The translations under genes were made by a program, and so were the position numbers. Below the pieces are notes generated by a model. It ran no database searches. It was given only the letters and a program-made list of their open reading frames with translations, and had not been told where the DNA came from. This document shows, one piece after another, positions 46,501 to 56,675 of a stretch of DNA of 64,000 nt; the stretch's first letter is position 1; every line of letters begins with the position of its first letter. The DNA is from Homarus americanus (taxonomy: Eukaryota > Arthropoda > Malacostraca > Decapoda > Nephropidae), in the NCBI RefSeq assembly GCF_018991925.1, contig NW_024726235.1, forward strand, positions 4,062,130-4,126,129. Direction: 5' to 3'.

Positions 46501-48196
46501 TTTGGAATTGATTTCCTTTTTGGTGATGACTCAACGTGCTGGTAAATATGTACATGTATTAGAAATTTCATCTCAGTGTGTGACCGAGGAATTACTTCTC
46601 CAGCATAGATTACAGTAATTGAAACTTAGTACAGTATTTGTATGTACAATATTATAGTTAAAAAGCTCAGGCAGTTTTAATAATTACCACTTTGCATCAT
46701 TACTTATGGCAGTTTGAACTTCCCGTGTTGTGTATTTGGCTTCTTTGTAGTGGCAAACAAATTTTAATGGAGACATTTTGTGTGTTGTAGTCAGCAGGTA
46801 ACAACAAGGATCAGAAGAAAGGTAAAGGTGGCAAGAAAGCTGGTAAAGAGATGAAAGGAAAGGGCCCAGTGCAAAAGGTTGGACCTAAATCCACAGGACT
46901 GAGTAGCCATCCTAACAGAGGTAACCTGACACACATCACATTGCCTGAAGACACAGACACCCAGGTCAAGAAGGAAGAGCGCCAGGAAGAGGAGGAGGAT
47001 GAAGACGAGGCAACACAGGTACAGTACTTGTATTATTTGTCATTCCAGTTTGTGATACAGATATGCTGGAGATACATTTTGGAGGTTTGAGTGTGTGTGC
47101 ATATGTGTTTTCTGTTTTGTGTTGTGTGTATGTGTTGTGTTTTTTGTGAGTGTATAATGCAAGCATTTTCCTGCCATGATACAATGCAGGGTAGCTGAAC
47201 TGGTTGTGATCTGGTTCTTAACATTCTAGTGAATTACTCCATCTACTTTGTAAAACATTAGTCCACCTGTGAATTATTCCACCTTCAACAAATTCACTTG
47301 CCAGTGTACTCTTAATTATATGATGCACCAGAGTTAGTTTATAAGAAGGGAACCTTATCCTCCATTTTGGTCAAGAATCAAAACAAGCCTAAAACTGTCT
47401 GTTTTGAACTTGTAAACATAAGTATAATATCACAAATGTAAAAACCTAATACAGTATGAATATTGGCAGAACATTTTTAAATAAATTTATGAAATTCTCT
47501 CTTTTATTTTACAGCTTGCAGACGACCTGAATATTATCAATACACTGACAGCGATGCCAGTAGCCGAAGATGAACTCCTCTTCACAGTCCCGGTGTGTGC
47601 ACCATATACTGCCATGACAAACTTCAAGTGAGTACTGTACTGTATAGCCAAATTTTAGGTGTCTCACAGGTATTTGTGATGTACCGGTAAACTTTGTTAT
47701 AGCGCTCAAGGAGATGATGTTTAGGATGCTCCACTGAACTGTACATGTGTATTACTACAGAAAACTTAATATAAGTGTAACAGTAGCTGACTTCTCAAAT
47801 AATTTTATCCTGGAAATATCTTGGTTTATTTTATCTTGTTTTTTAATATACTGTACAATACAGTCTTTATTTTGTGATAATTTTCGGGATTATTATCATT
47901 AAAGTCATGTACAGTAATGAGATCGGTGTTACAGGAAGTATGTAAGAGTAACTATGCTGATTTTTATGGTTATTAAAACTGTTATTTCTTGTGTCAGGTA
48001 CAAAGTTAAATTAACCCCAGGACCTGGGAAAAAGGGAAAGGCCTGCAAGACTGCTGTGACACTGTTCATGGGGGACAAGTCGGCCACTCCCCGAGAGAAG
48101 GACTTGTTACGAGCAGTCAGAGACCAAGACCTGGCGAGGAACCTGCCGGGTAAAGTCAAAGTGTCTGCACCCAATATTACAAAAATTAAAAAATAA
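27823..48196 (+). CDS. NEMF: NEMF / Rqc2 / Tae2 homologue, complete, 19 exons
   Basis: Cytosolic subunit of the ribosome-associated quality-control complex: it binds stalled 60S-peptidyl-tRNA, recruits the Listerin ligase and supports C-terminal tailing. Exons: 27823-27881, 28264-28441, 29009-29211, 29684-29820, 30149-30315, 35745-35886, 36260-36430, 38095-38272, 38678-38815, 39200-39396, 40116-40296, 41277-41471, 41903-42075, 42798-42924, 43640-43800, 45703-45905, 46791-47018, 47521-47627, 47998-48196. They total 3144 bases, 1047 residues, with all phases consistent (human about 1076). Order: NFACT-N, coiled coil (about 296-352 and 458-510), NFACT-R (about 515-650), acidic then Lys-rich linker, NFACT-C (947-1047). 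D9, D98 and R99 are kept. The start MKTTFTTVD aligns with the family start. Repeats in introns do not break the frame. Confidence 0.96.
32394..32922 (+). pseudogene. HARBI1-like transposase, internally deleted
   Basis: The first part (32394-32600) gives the N-terminal helical segment ([20 protein letters not shown], then [14 protein letters not shown]). After a junction near 32605 a second frame gives the C-terminal third of the nuclease: [38 protein letters not shown] and [13 protein letters not shown]. The middle, with the first catalytic acids, is gone. The usual GDSGY motif reads GYNEY, so the aspartate is lost as well. Confidence 0.85.
33770..34910 (-). pseudogene. Harbinger Myb/SANT-like accessory protein, degraded
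   Basis: On the minus strand about 34890-34800 reads DSKRKA, then a stop where tryptophan is expected, then [20 protein letters not shown], typical of the Myb/SANT-like DNA-binding module. Farther along, 34158-33955 is a Pro/Ser-rich linker, and about 33965-33775 in another frame reads [20 protein letters not shown]...[15 protein letters not shown], a helical C-terminal part. Stops and frame changes make it nonfunctional. Confidence 0.65.
37687..37996 (+). mobile_element. 310-bp Tigger-like MITE (CAGTCTCTCC ends), copy 1
   Basis: Ends CAGTCTCTCCTTGACTTATG and, read inversely, CAGTCTCTCCTCGACTTACG, each next to TA. The inner ATGGCTGGCAAGCATAAAGT near 37830 corresponds to the intact-looking N-terminal peptide in the second copy (62853-63159). 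It lies in NEMF intron 7. Confidence 0.9.
40677..40810 (+). mobile_element. Tigger-like MITE left end in NEMF intron 11
   Basis: ACAGTAGAGTAAACCCTCGA followed by ACCTGACCCGGGAAATCCGG and an inverse motif (AGATCCGGACC). It resembles, on the opposite strand, the end at 10076. A matching right end was not found. Confidence 0.4.
40972..41190 (+). repeat. tRNA-derived SINE in NEMF intron 11
   Basis: Box A TGGTCAAGTGG (40981-40991) and box B GGTTTGATCCC (41025-41035) start 44 bases apart, exactly the spacing in tRNA genes. The aminoacyl stem does not pair and the sequence continues into a non-tRNA body, so it is a SINE and not a tRNA gene. The right border is approximate. Confidence 0.7.
43391..43568. 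repeat. Foldback repeat, TTCACCTGA family, copy 2
   Basis: AACCTCTGCTTATTTCACCT + GATGATTAAG at the left is mirrored by TTAATCATTAGGTGAAATA at the right; the centre is CCTAACCT/CTTAACC-rich. It lies just upstream of NEMF exon 15. Confidence 0.6.
44128..45493. repeat. 56/51-bp minisatellite, about 24 copies, NEMF intron 15
   Basis: Units run CCACTGCCAACACACTTGGA, then TAGAGACAGATGATGCTGAC, then CACACTACTTACACAA. A shorter 51-bp version lacks ACAAC at the junction, and units carry either TTGGAT or TTAGAT. Twenty-three complete GATGCTGACC motifs plus one variant were counted. Confidence 0.97.
45987..46411. mobile_element. 425-bp Tigger-like MITE, CAGCATGCCCT family, copy 2
   Basis: Ends CAGCATGCCCTGACAATTCG and, read inversely, CAGCACGCCCTTAAAATTCG, each next to TA. 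Shared inner sequence links it to 2069-2556 and 8356-8770. It lies in NEMF intron 16. Confidence 0.85.
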
Positions 48197-48325
48197 CCAA
48201 ATGTGAGAGATACTCAATAGTACCTTTGTGTGTATGTACAGTATGTAAATAATGCACTTCATCCAACATTCATGCTTTTCATCCTGGCTTTATTATTTTC
48301 CACATTGTATCTTGATTTTGAGGAC

Positions 48326-48331
48326 ATTAAA
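48326..48331 (+). terminator. NEMF: NEMF polyadenylation signal ATTAAA
   Basis: ATTAAA lies 130 bases after the NEMF stop, followed about 15-20 bases on by a natural A run. This is the likely 3' end of the mRNA. Confidence 0.6.
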
Positions 48332-48620
48332 CTTTCTTTCTCATGTAAAAAAAAAATTGTACTGTTTCCCATATTACTTTTTAAAAGAATGAAGTGAAAC
48401 AAGTATTTCTTCTAAAATCATATTCTCGTGGTGAGGTGAAAAATAAGTGTTTCTTTTCTCAAAGATCATATTTTCATAGAAATTTATACCAATATTTTAG
48501 TAGTATTTTCTTCCATTGAAAATGAGATAGGCCATACAGGTATTATTTTTACACATCTCTGCATAACACAGGGGTGATTGTGTAGGTAGGGGAAGTAGTG
48601 GCCCTTCTACCGGTTCAGTT

Positions 48621-48822
48621 ACCTGCACTTATACCTGTTACAGTGGCTGGCGTGTTTTGTGAGATGTGATTTGTGTTTGTTTATATCGTATTAAAACTCC
48701 TGGAATGTCTTTAAGGAACCTCATAAAAGTAGCCAGACTAAGGATGCAAGTAGATAAGCATTCCACAGAGTTGCCACATCTCACAAAACCCACCAGCCAC
48801 TGTACCAGGTATAAGTGTAGGT
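48621..48822. repeat. Foldback/MITE with ~48-bp arms
   Basis: ACCTGCACTTATACCTGTTA + CAGTGGCTGG.. TTTTGTGAGATGTG at 48621-48670 is mirrored at 48772-48822 with a few mismatches. About 100 bases lie between. No open frame and no clear target duplication. Confidence 0.75.
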
Positions 48823-50735
48823 GACTGTATGTGGACAAATGCCAAACTATGAATAATATGTAGAATAATTGGGATCTCATTTTCTAATTCCTTGTGATAA
48901 TTGAGGTGACTTAAAAGTGAGAAATTGTTGGTGTATCAAGGATGAAGAGAGAGGAGTAAAGGGCATTGTGCAGGCAGATTCACTTGCTGGTAGCCCCTGT
49001 GTTTTGTATATACGACTGTTATTTATGATATAATAAATGATGGAGAGAGAGAAACACTTTAGAATATAATATCAAAACCTTTATTTCAAATACACAAAAC
49101 ACATAACATATCCTAAATAACAGACATACAGTATAAGTGATACTCTATGACTGCCAGTGAGTGAATCCCGCACCACCGAAAGTTTAGTGATAATTAGTTT
49201 CACCGGGTAAACTTGACTTCTATATATTCAGGTATAATTACAGATTTAGGTAAAGGAGAAGTACTGTACAAGGAGAAAGCATACTACCTAGACACTTCTA
49301 TGAACCACCATTTTTTCTGCAAGAGAGTTGCCATGTAAGGCTTAAGTTAGGTGTGTTTCTGAAATGAATATAAATGTTGGACCATAATTGTCAAAAAATT
49401 CACCCGTCCAATGATGATTGGAGTTTGGCAATTGAGTTGTTGAATACAATTAGTTAAACTATCATCATCTAAGAGAAAATCAAAATAAGGATTAATAAAA
49501 TTTTTAATAATTGTTTACATTAAATTGAATTGGAAAATTTTTAGGTTTATAATACTGTACGTACTGGTTTTGAATCAGAAAAGGTTGGTATCCTTGCGTC
49601 AGCTCTCAGAAATTTTTTTGGGCTATCGCCAGACCAGTCAACCTTCAGCCTATACACACTACACACCATTAATCTCACAAGGCTTGGCTTTTGCGAGGAC
49701 ATCTGTCCATGACTGGAAGCTTTTTGGTAAAAAACAAATAGAAGTTCAGTATTTACACAAGTATTTATTTTTTACAAAACCCTATTCAGGGCAGTGTTAT
49801 TGACTACAGTATATATTAAAGCAATGAGCTTATTTCACTCATGTCAAAAACTAGTTTGGCATGTGAACAACCTTCCATCTGTTTCCTCAGAGAAGCATGC
49901 CAGGTGCTTGTTCACTGCCTGTGTTTGATAAATCGCAGTCAAGTTGCATATATACCGGTATATGTGTACTACAGGGAAATGTAATTATAAATTGTAATTC
50001 ATATTATCTTTGTATTCATATTGCTTTTTGAACACAAGAGAAATATAACTTGATTAGGTGTTTTTTGAACACGAAGTAATTATTGTAAACTTTAAGTTGC
50101 AAATAAAATATCTAGTAAATTATATCTATCATGGAACCTTCTCTCATATGCGGAGGAATGTACAGTACATTACAGTACATACAGAGGTGGGCTGTGGAAA
50201 CACTTCACCACTAAACTAGCATTCTCAAATGGATCTCATGAAGCAAGAAATCACTCAGTCAAGCACTACCTGCTGGTTGGATAAATACAGGACCACCTTC
50301 CCTCTAAATAAGACCTGAAATAAAGAAGAAAGTTCACCCCTGAGCAGTGATGGACTGGCTACATGAATCAGCCCGGGAAAAAATGGAAGTGGCTCTCTTT
50401 CAACACCAGGAAGGACTATTGTTTAATAATAATAAAAAAATTTTGTCTACTTTTTTCCTTCTTTTCATACAAAAGTAACACAAGATTTACCATGTTTGCT
50501 ATAATTTGTATTCAGAGAGCTTTAAGAACTTTTGTTAATTTGAAATATTGTTAATTACAGGCAGACTGCAGTGCTCACTATTTATTAATATGCGCAGTTC
50601 ACCCTCCTCATTGTATTACTTATAAAAATTCACATGAATTACATGACTAAATGAATACAAATACCTAGTAACAACACAACTGTCAAAACATCAACCTTTT
50701 TTAAGCTTAAAAAAGTACTGCAGGTATTTTGACAT
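48823..50735. other. Noncoding interval downstream of NEMF
   Basis: AT-rich sequence without recognisable exons or repeats. Open frames here (for example 49525-49803) lack any family signature. Confidence 0.5.
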
Positions 50736-51012
50736 TGTACAGAGAGCAAGTATTTGCCAACAGTGTGTAACATAGCCAGTACTCCCAACAGTGTGTAACA
50801 GAGCCAGTACTCCCAACAGTGTGTAACATAAGTAGTGCTTGCCAGTAGTGTAACCGAGCCGGTACAGTACTTGCCAACAGTGTGTAACATAAGTAGTACT
50901 TGCCAACAGTGTAACAGAGCCAGTACAATACTTGCCAACAGTGTGTAACAGAGAGCCAGTACTGCCAACAGTATGTAACAGCCAGTATTGCCAACAGTGT
51001 GCAAGAGAAAGC
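50736..51012. repeat. Irregular minisatellite, CCAACAGTGTGTAACAGAGC type
   Basis: About nine units of roughly 27-37 bp share (CAGTACT)TGCCAACAGTGTGTAACA. The same words occur once at the 3' end of LINE B (55915-55945: CAGTATTTGCCAACAGTGCG), suggesting origin from a LINE tail. The array stops at a Tigger end (51018). Confidence 0.8.
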
Positions 51013-51017
51013 CGGTA

Positions 51018-52331
51018 CAGTGATCCCTCGGTTAACGAATTACCTTCCATAAGATTCTTCACTTCGGTTAACGAGCAATCCCTCTATTAACGAATTCCTT
51101 ACGAGCGCCCCTCAACATGTTTTCGCTTGCTCACTAGCTGTCGTATTAATCCGCCAATACAGTAATCGGTTCTAGGGCTTAAATTCCTTACTATTTTAGT
51201 AAATATCAAGAAGGTTGTACTATTCAATCATTTTAAAAGTTTTATATTAAATTTTATATTCATTTTAACAATTATTGAACATAATTGAAGTACAGGAAAC
51301 AAGTTTTATACGCGCCAAACAGCCTGTCAACACACCAAACAGGCGTCAGTCAATGTGTCTTTTCAGTGGAGGTAAAATCTTGCTTTAGACTTTCTTCAAC
51401 ATAAACGATTTTTTCCATTTTTACAGAGTAATTATTGGTCATCTTGAAATTTATTTTACATATTGATGATATATAGTGCAGTGCAGTGCTAATTTAAAGA
51501 AAATATTCTTTATTTACAGCAATTAAACTTCAAATATCACGTGTTGAAATTGTTTTGAATCCAGCATGGGTCCCAAGAAATCAAGAAAAGCGATTTCAAT
51601 CCAGGTGAAACAGGAAATTATTAAGAAACATGAAGAAGGCATTAGAACAAATGTTCTTAGCAAAGAATATGGCATGTCGACATCAACTGTGTCGACAATT
51701 CTTGCACAGAAAGACAAATTCAAGGAAGTGAAAGTGAGAGACAAATTTACCAGAGTGTTTAAAGGTAGATCCCTAATAGCAGAAACAGAGGTTACTTCTC
51801 ATTTGGATTAGGGAAAAACAAATGAAAGGTGATTCAGTTTCGACCGAATTTATTTGTGAAAGAGCCAGGGAGATTTACGAACATTTAAAGACAGATCAAC
51901 CTGGTTTTTCAGGCACAGAATTTGAAGAGTTTAGAGCCAGAAAGGGCTGGCTCGAAAATTTAAGAAAAGAAGTGAAATTTTTTGTGTTGTTAAGCATGGT
52001 GAGGCTGCCAGTGCTGATAAGGAAGGAGCAGCAAAATTTTTAGTGGAGTTTAAAGAACTGATGGATGAAGAAAATTATCTTCCACAGCAAGTGTCCAATG
52101 TGGACGAAACTGGGCTGTTATGGAAAAAAATGCCCAAAAGGACATTCATCACCAGAGATGAAGCCTCTTTACCTGGGCATAAACACATGAAAGACCATCT
52201 CACTCTATTGCTTGGTGCCAATGCTTCAGGGATTTCTGACTGAAGCCTATGCTTGTCTACCACTCTGAGAACCCCAGGGTGTTCAAGCAACAAAAAGTGG
52301 TAAGAGGACGGCTTGGAGTTTATTGGAAGTC
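51018..52331 (+). mobile_element. Tigger/pogo transposon with broken transposase, 3'-truncated
   Basis: Left end CAGTGATCCCTCGGTTAACG after TA. The transposase starts at 51566 (MGPKKSRKAISIQVKQEIIK: CENP-B-type helix-turn-helix), changes frame near 51810 and again near 51985, then reads LPQQVSNVDETGLLWKKMPK and HKHMKDHLTLLLGANASG (start of the DDE domain). A frame break follows before KPMLVYHSENPRVFKQQKV; the rest is missing because the Penelope-like fragment begins at about 52332. The element belongs to the same family as 11860-13080. Confidence 0.88.
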
Positions 52332-53573
52332 CAACCAACAATACGGGTTGCTGCATTTATAAGGTTACTTGCAAGGAATGTAATGTTTTACTTAGGCCAG
52401 ACAGGTAAAGATCTTGTAACTAGACTTAAACAACATAAATATAGTGTTAGGACAGGCCAGGAATCCAATGCTTTGTTTGTTCATTTGAGGGATAATAAGC
52501 ATTGCATTGACTGGGATAATGCCTCCTCAATATTACCTTGTAATTCAATTGACAGTAGGAACATTATAGAATCTAGTCTCATTAAACATACCGAATCCGT
52601 CAACATGAATTTGAGTAATGGTATGTACAAACTGGATAATTTCGTAATTAAGAAGATTTGTAACCAGGTGAGAAGGTTGGGTCACCTTACCCTCTGACCT
52701 GACTACCGACTGCTGCCGTTCTTTTTGAAGATTAGTAGGGTCATTACCTAATACCTGACCATTGTGGACTTGATCTCACCCTCCTCTGTATATATACAGT
52801 AGTACCCCGATTTACGCGGTCAATTGAACCCACAGGGTACCGCGGAAAGTGAAAACCGCGTAAAGTGAACAACAGAACATATGGGATTAATTCCAATAGA
52901 GACTGGCCCGACCCCCAAACTCCACTTTTTGAGACACAATACCTACGTTGTAGTAAAAATTACATCTTAATTTTATGATGGTATGCACTCACAATTAATA
53001 ATTAAGAGAAATATCAATAATATTAGTTTTTTTTAACACTTACATTAGTAGAAAAGATGGCTGGGCACACGGGGATGGGGGGTTGGTTCCGAGACAGAGG
53101 GCAGGTTATTGGCCCTCACCTGTATCACTTGTATCAATTGTATCACTATCCACCACAGAGGCTTGCAGGGCCTCTTTGTCAAACTCCTCAAAGTCCATAT
53201 CCTCACTATCACTATCACTGACTTAGGCCGGCTGTGGCGGGTGAAGAACTCGGTAATGTTTTGATGACTGGGCGACCTTGTGCGCATCCTGCCCGCGCCG
53301 CTTCCTGCGTATATGAGTAGATGCACCACGGAAAGTGAAAGTTCGGTTCTGGCGAGGCACCGCGTAAATGAGAAGTCGCGGAAAGTGAAACCGCGTAAAG
53401 CGGGGTAATACTGTATATACCTTGTTTTGTACTTCTCCTTAGTCTGTAATCACCCCTGAAGATGTGAATTACACGGAAGCGCTTGGGAACTTCGTATTTT
53501 CTTCTTTCCTTGTGGTTATCAGCATATACCTGGATCACACGCACCCACAGTGATTTACGTGCATATATATATA
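52332..53573 (+). mobile_element. Penelope-like element: GIY-YIG endonuclease and 3' tail
   Basis: From 52335 the frame reads NTGCCIYKVTCKECN, then after a one-base shift FYLGQTGKDLVTRLKQHKYS: a GIY-YIG nuclease with the CxxC zinc motif between the two halves, as in Penelope-like elements. It continues to LDNFVIKKICNQVRRLGHLTL and stops at 52697. The reverse transcriptase part is missing (5' truncation). The 3' tail resumes after an inserted MITE (52797-53413) and includes CTGAAGATGTGAATTACACG + GAAGCGCTTGG at about 53456-53486, ending in a short TA run at about 53573. Confidence 0.85.
52797..53413. mobile_element. MITE with CAGTA(G/T)TACCCCG ends, copy 2, inside the Penelope element
   Basis: Ends CAGTAGTACCCCGATTTACG and, read inversely, CAGTATTACCCCGCTTTACG, with TA on both sides. 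It is the inverse of the copy at 7520-8237. On the minus strand a relic reads SDSDSEDMDFEEFDKEALQA, an acidic stretch as found near the C-terminus of Tigger transposases. Confidence 0.85.
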
Positions 53574-53574
53574 T

Positions 53575-56348
53575 ATAGTAGATAATGACGAAAATTACGA
53601 TGTCATTTACTTAGACTTTAGCAAAGCATTTGACAGAGTACCACATCAGAGGCTTCTGAGAAAAATTAAGGCTCATGGTATCGAGGGGAAAGTTTTAAAT
53701 TGGATAAAATCATGGTTCACCGATAGAACGCAGAGGGTCAGTGTAGATGGTGTTAAATCTGAGTGGGGTCGTGTAACCAGTGGGGTTCCCCAGGGGTCAG
53801 TACTAGGACCACTCTTGTTCATAATCTACATAAACGATCTAGATACTGGGATCAGCAGTGACATAAGCAAGTTTGCGGATGTCACCAAAATAGGGCAGCA
53901 GATTAATTCAGAGCAGGATGCAAATGCATTTCAGGAGGATCTAAATAAACTGCAGGGGTGGTCTGAAAAATGGCAAATGAAATTCAACATCAACCTAGAG
54001 AAGTCGACTTGTGAAAGAGACCTAGGGGTACTTGTAAGCCCTGACCTACGGCCTAGAAAACAGTGCGTTAATGTTCGAAATAAGGCAAACAGAGTATTGG
54101 GTTTTATATCTAGAAGTGTAAGTAACAAGAGTGCAGAGGTCTTATTGCAACTATATCTTGCGCTAGTCAGGCCGCACCTCGATTATGCGGTTCAGTTCTG
54201 GTGCCCTTATTATAGAATGGATATAAATTCACTCGAGTCGGTGCAGCGAAGAATGACAAAAATGATTCCGGGACTTAGAAAAATCAGGATAGGTTAAAGA
54301 AACTTAACTTGCATTCCCTAGAGAGACGAAGAGTGCCTCGTTTGAGGACAGACGGTTCGACACAGCACTGACCCACATTGTGTTCACAGAAGAGGGTATT
54401 AGAAATAAACTGTCCAGGCTAAAGGTCCATAAGAGTCCTGGACCTGACATGGTGCATCCTAGAGTGCTAAGGGAGCTGTGCAACGAGCTTGCAGAGCCTC
54501 TGAAGATTCTGTTTTGTAAATGCCTGGATGAACAAATGGTCCCCAGTGAATGGAAAGTGGCTTATGTGAGTCCTATCTTCAAGAAGGGCGATAGTCACTC
54601 CACGAACAACTATAGACCGGTGAGCCTGACCAGCATAATATGTAAAGTACTTGAGAGTATTATCAGAGATGCAGCGATGGAACATCTACTACAAAACAAC
54701 CTTGTAAAAGATTGCCAACACGGTTTTATGCCGGGGCGCTCTTGCTTGACACAATTGCTCAAGGTATTGGATATTTGGACCCATATTCTAGAACGGGGTG
54801 GTAATATCGACAATATTTACCTAGATTTTGCCAAGGCTTTCGACAGTGTACCCCACGAAAGGCTGAAAATCAAACTGGAAGGGTACGGAATTCGGGGAAA
54901 TGTCCTAGCGTGGATAGAAGACTTTCTACATGACCGCAAGCAATGTGTGGTGATTAATGGCACGAAATCGTCATCTGTACCTGTAACAAGTGGGGTACCG
55001 CAGGGTAGTGTATTGGGCCCGCTGTTGTTTGTTTGTTTCATAAATGATATGCCTGACGTTGTACACTCCTCCATACAAATGTTTGCCGATGACGCCAAGT
55101 TATTTCGGGAAATTAAGAACCAAGCGGACTGTGAAGAGCTGCAGAAGGACCTCTGTGGGCTCCAGGAATGGTCGAAGGAATGGCTGCTGAGATTCAATGT
55201 CACGAAGTGTAAGAGGATGCACCTGGGGCGTACCAACGGTAAGGAGGCGTACCATATGTCCCAACGGGATGAAGAAAATTTACTAGTTGAGACTGTGTGA
55301 GAAGGACCTAGGTGTGTATGTTGACAATGAGCTGAAGTTCTCGGGCCATTGTGAGAAGAAGGTAAATCAGGCAAATAAATTATTGGGTCTTATAAGAAGG
55401 TCGTTCAGATATCTAGACGGTCCGTCCCTCGTGACGATCTTCAGAAGTGAAGTGCTTCCCCATCTGGAGTACTGTCACCCCATCTGGTCCCCGAGATATG
55501 CTAGGGACTGTCAGTTGGTTGAAAATGTTCAAAGGAGGGCCACCAAACTGGTGCCTGCACTTCGGCACCTCAGCTACCCTGAGAGATTGGAGCGCCTGAA
55601 CTTGCCTAGCTTATACTACAGACGGGCAAGGGGGGACCTAGTTGAGGTTTATAAGCATCTCAGGGGGCACTACTCAGTTGAGTGTCCTTACTTGGAGCTG
55701 GCGGACGCTCGCCCCACAAGGGGTCACAGCTCAAGATTGAAGAAGCCGCAAGTCCAGAAAACCGTGAGGGCAAACTTTTTCGGAGTGAGGGTTGTAAACT
55801 CTTGGAACAATCTACCAGAGAGTGTTGTGACGGCACCGAGTGTGAGCTCTTTCAAGAGAAGACTTGACCAACACTGGAGCGGGTTCAGGTACATTCAGGA
55901 GCCGGTGCATGCCCAGTATTTGCCAACAGTGCGTGACAGAGACGTGACTGATCGCCCGGGCGGCTAGCGAGCCGACCTTTTGGTGAAGAATATAAAGGAA
56001 AAGAGACGTGACCGATCGCCCAAGCGGCTAACAAGCCGATCAGTGGCGAAGAGGATAAAAGTAAAAAGTAAAAGTAAATAAAGGAGATATAGATAAAGTT
56101 CTTATAATATCCGAGCAGGATAGGACTCGGAACAACGGATTCAAGTTGGATAAGTTTAGGTTTAGGAGGGAGATAGGAAGGAACTGGTTTACAAATTGGG
56201 TGGTGGACGAGTGGAACAAGCTTAGCAACTTTGTGGTAAGTGCTGGAGCACTGGAAAGTTTCAAAGGGAGGCTGGATAGATTCATGGATGATAGAGAGTG
56301 GTAGTAACTCTCGACAGGAAATACCATGCACAGGCCAACCGGCCTATT
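53575..56348 (+). mobile_element. LINE A: CR1/Jockey-like, 5'-truncated and split by LINE B
   Basis: The first half (53575-54342) starts inside the reverse transcriptase: YLDFSKAFDRVPHQRLL (motif A), TSGVPQGSVLGPLLFIIYIN (motif B) and KFADVTKIG, where the usual FADD reads FADV. A deletion then joins MKFNI to CERDLGVLVSPDLRP. The second half (about 56077-56348) gives GFKLDKFRFRREIGRNWF, NWVVDEWNKLSN and FKGRLDRFMDDREW, then a stop. The two halves belong together around the inserted LINE B. The element is dead. Confidence 0.85.
54343..56076 (+). mobile_element. LINE B: CR1/Jockey-like reverse transcriptase, inserted in LINE A
   Basis: 54380-55300 encodes KSPGPDMVHPRVLRELCNEL, FKKGDSHSTNNYRPVSLTS, YLDFAKAFDSVPHERL, TSGVPQGSVLGPLLF and FADDAKLF, so the catalytic acids are kept. 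A frame break near 55285 separates it from the C-terminal part (CEKDLGVYVDNELKFSGHCE to NSWNNLPESV, stop 55965-55967). The 5' half, with the endonuclease, is missing. The 3' tail has two copies of CGTGAC(T/C)GATCGCCC..GGCTA and ends in AAAAGTAAAAAGTAAAAGTA. The minus-strand fragment at 19525 is the same family. Confidence 0.92.
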
Positions 56349-56473
56349 GCTGATAACCACAAGGAAAGAAGAAAACACGAAGTTCCCAAGCGCTTTCGTG
56401 TACCGGGTAATTCACACCTTCAGGGGTGAGTACAGTCCTGAAGGTGTGAATTACCCGGTACACGAAAGCGCTT
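56349..56473. mobile_element. Inverted Penelope tails forming a 37-bp perfect palindrome
   Basis: 56349-56424 is the reverse complement of the Penelope tail at 53440-53524. The arms 56388-56424 and 56437-56473 are exact inverse copies with a 12-base spacer. The right arm starts CCTGAAGGTGTGAATTACCC and ends CACGAAAGCGCTT. Head-to-head Penelope ends are the likely origin. Confidence 0.85.

Positions 56474-56474
<1 letters not shown>

Positions 56475-56556
<82 letters not shown>
56475..56556. repeat. (TA)n microsatellite between two palindromes
   Basis: A run of about 82 bases of TA directly after the palindrome at 56388-56473 and upstream of the longer palindrome arm at 56596. Confidence 0.95.
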
Positions 56557-56558
<2 letters not shown>

Positions 56559-56595
56559 CATGTAAATCCACAATGAAAACGTGGATAAGATAAAT

Positions 56596-56667
56596 CTTGA
56601 TAAAATCACACGGGAAAATGGAAACAACGGAGCACCTTAGCTTTCGTCTTTATTCAAGACATCTTCA
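56596..56667 (-). repeat. Left arm of 72-bp perfect palindrome
   Basis: This arm is the exact reverse complement of 58402-58473. Read on the minus strand it starts TGAAGATGTCTTGAATAAAG and continues ACGAAAGC. The two arms are now separated by a hAT element. Confidence 0.95.
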
Positions 56668-56675
56668 GAGGCAAC

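Larger units (their letters stand above)
41903..48196 (+). other. NEMF: NEMF charged linker and NFACT-C domain (exons 13-19)
   Basis: Exons 13-15 encode an acidic, low-complexity linker ending in [11 protein letters not shown], which aligns with the family. Exons 16-17 are lysine-rich ([20 protein letters not shown]). Exons 18-19 form [26 protein letters not shown] and [21 protein letters not shown], then TAA at 48194-48196. The exon 15 donor is set at 43801 because only that choice keeps the phase with exon 16; the exon 18 acceptor is the second of two tandem AGs (ends 47520) for the same reason. Confidence 0.9.

Noticed and set aside
49525..49803. 92-codon open frame downstream of NEMF
   Set aside because: No homology or splice context could be seen.
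50639..51062. Three minus-strand frames of about 120 codons with HCWQ/VTHC repeats
   Set aside because: They are translations of the irregular minisatellite at 50736-51012.
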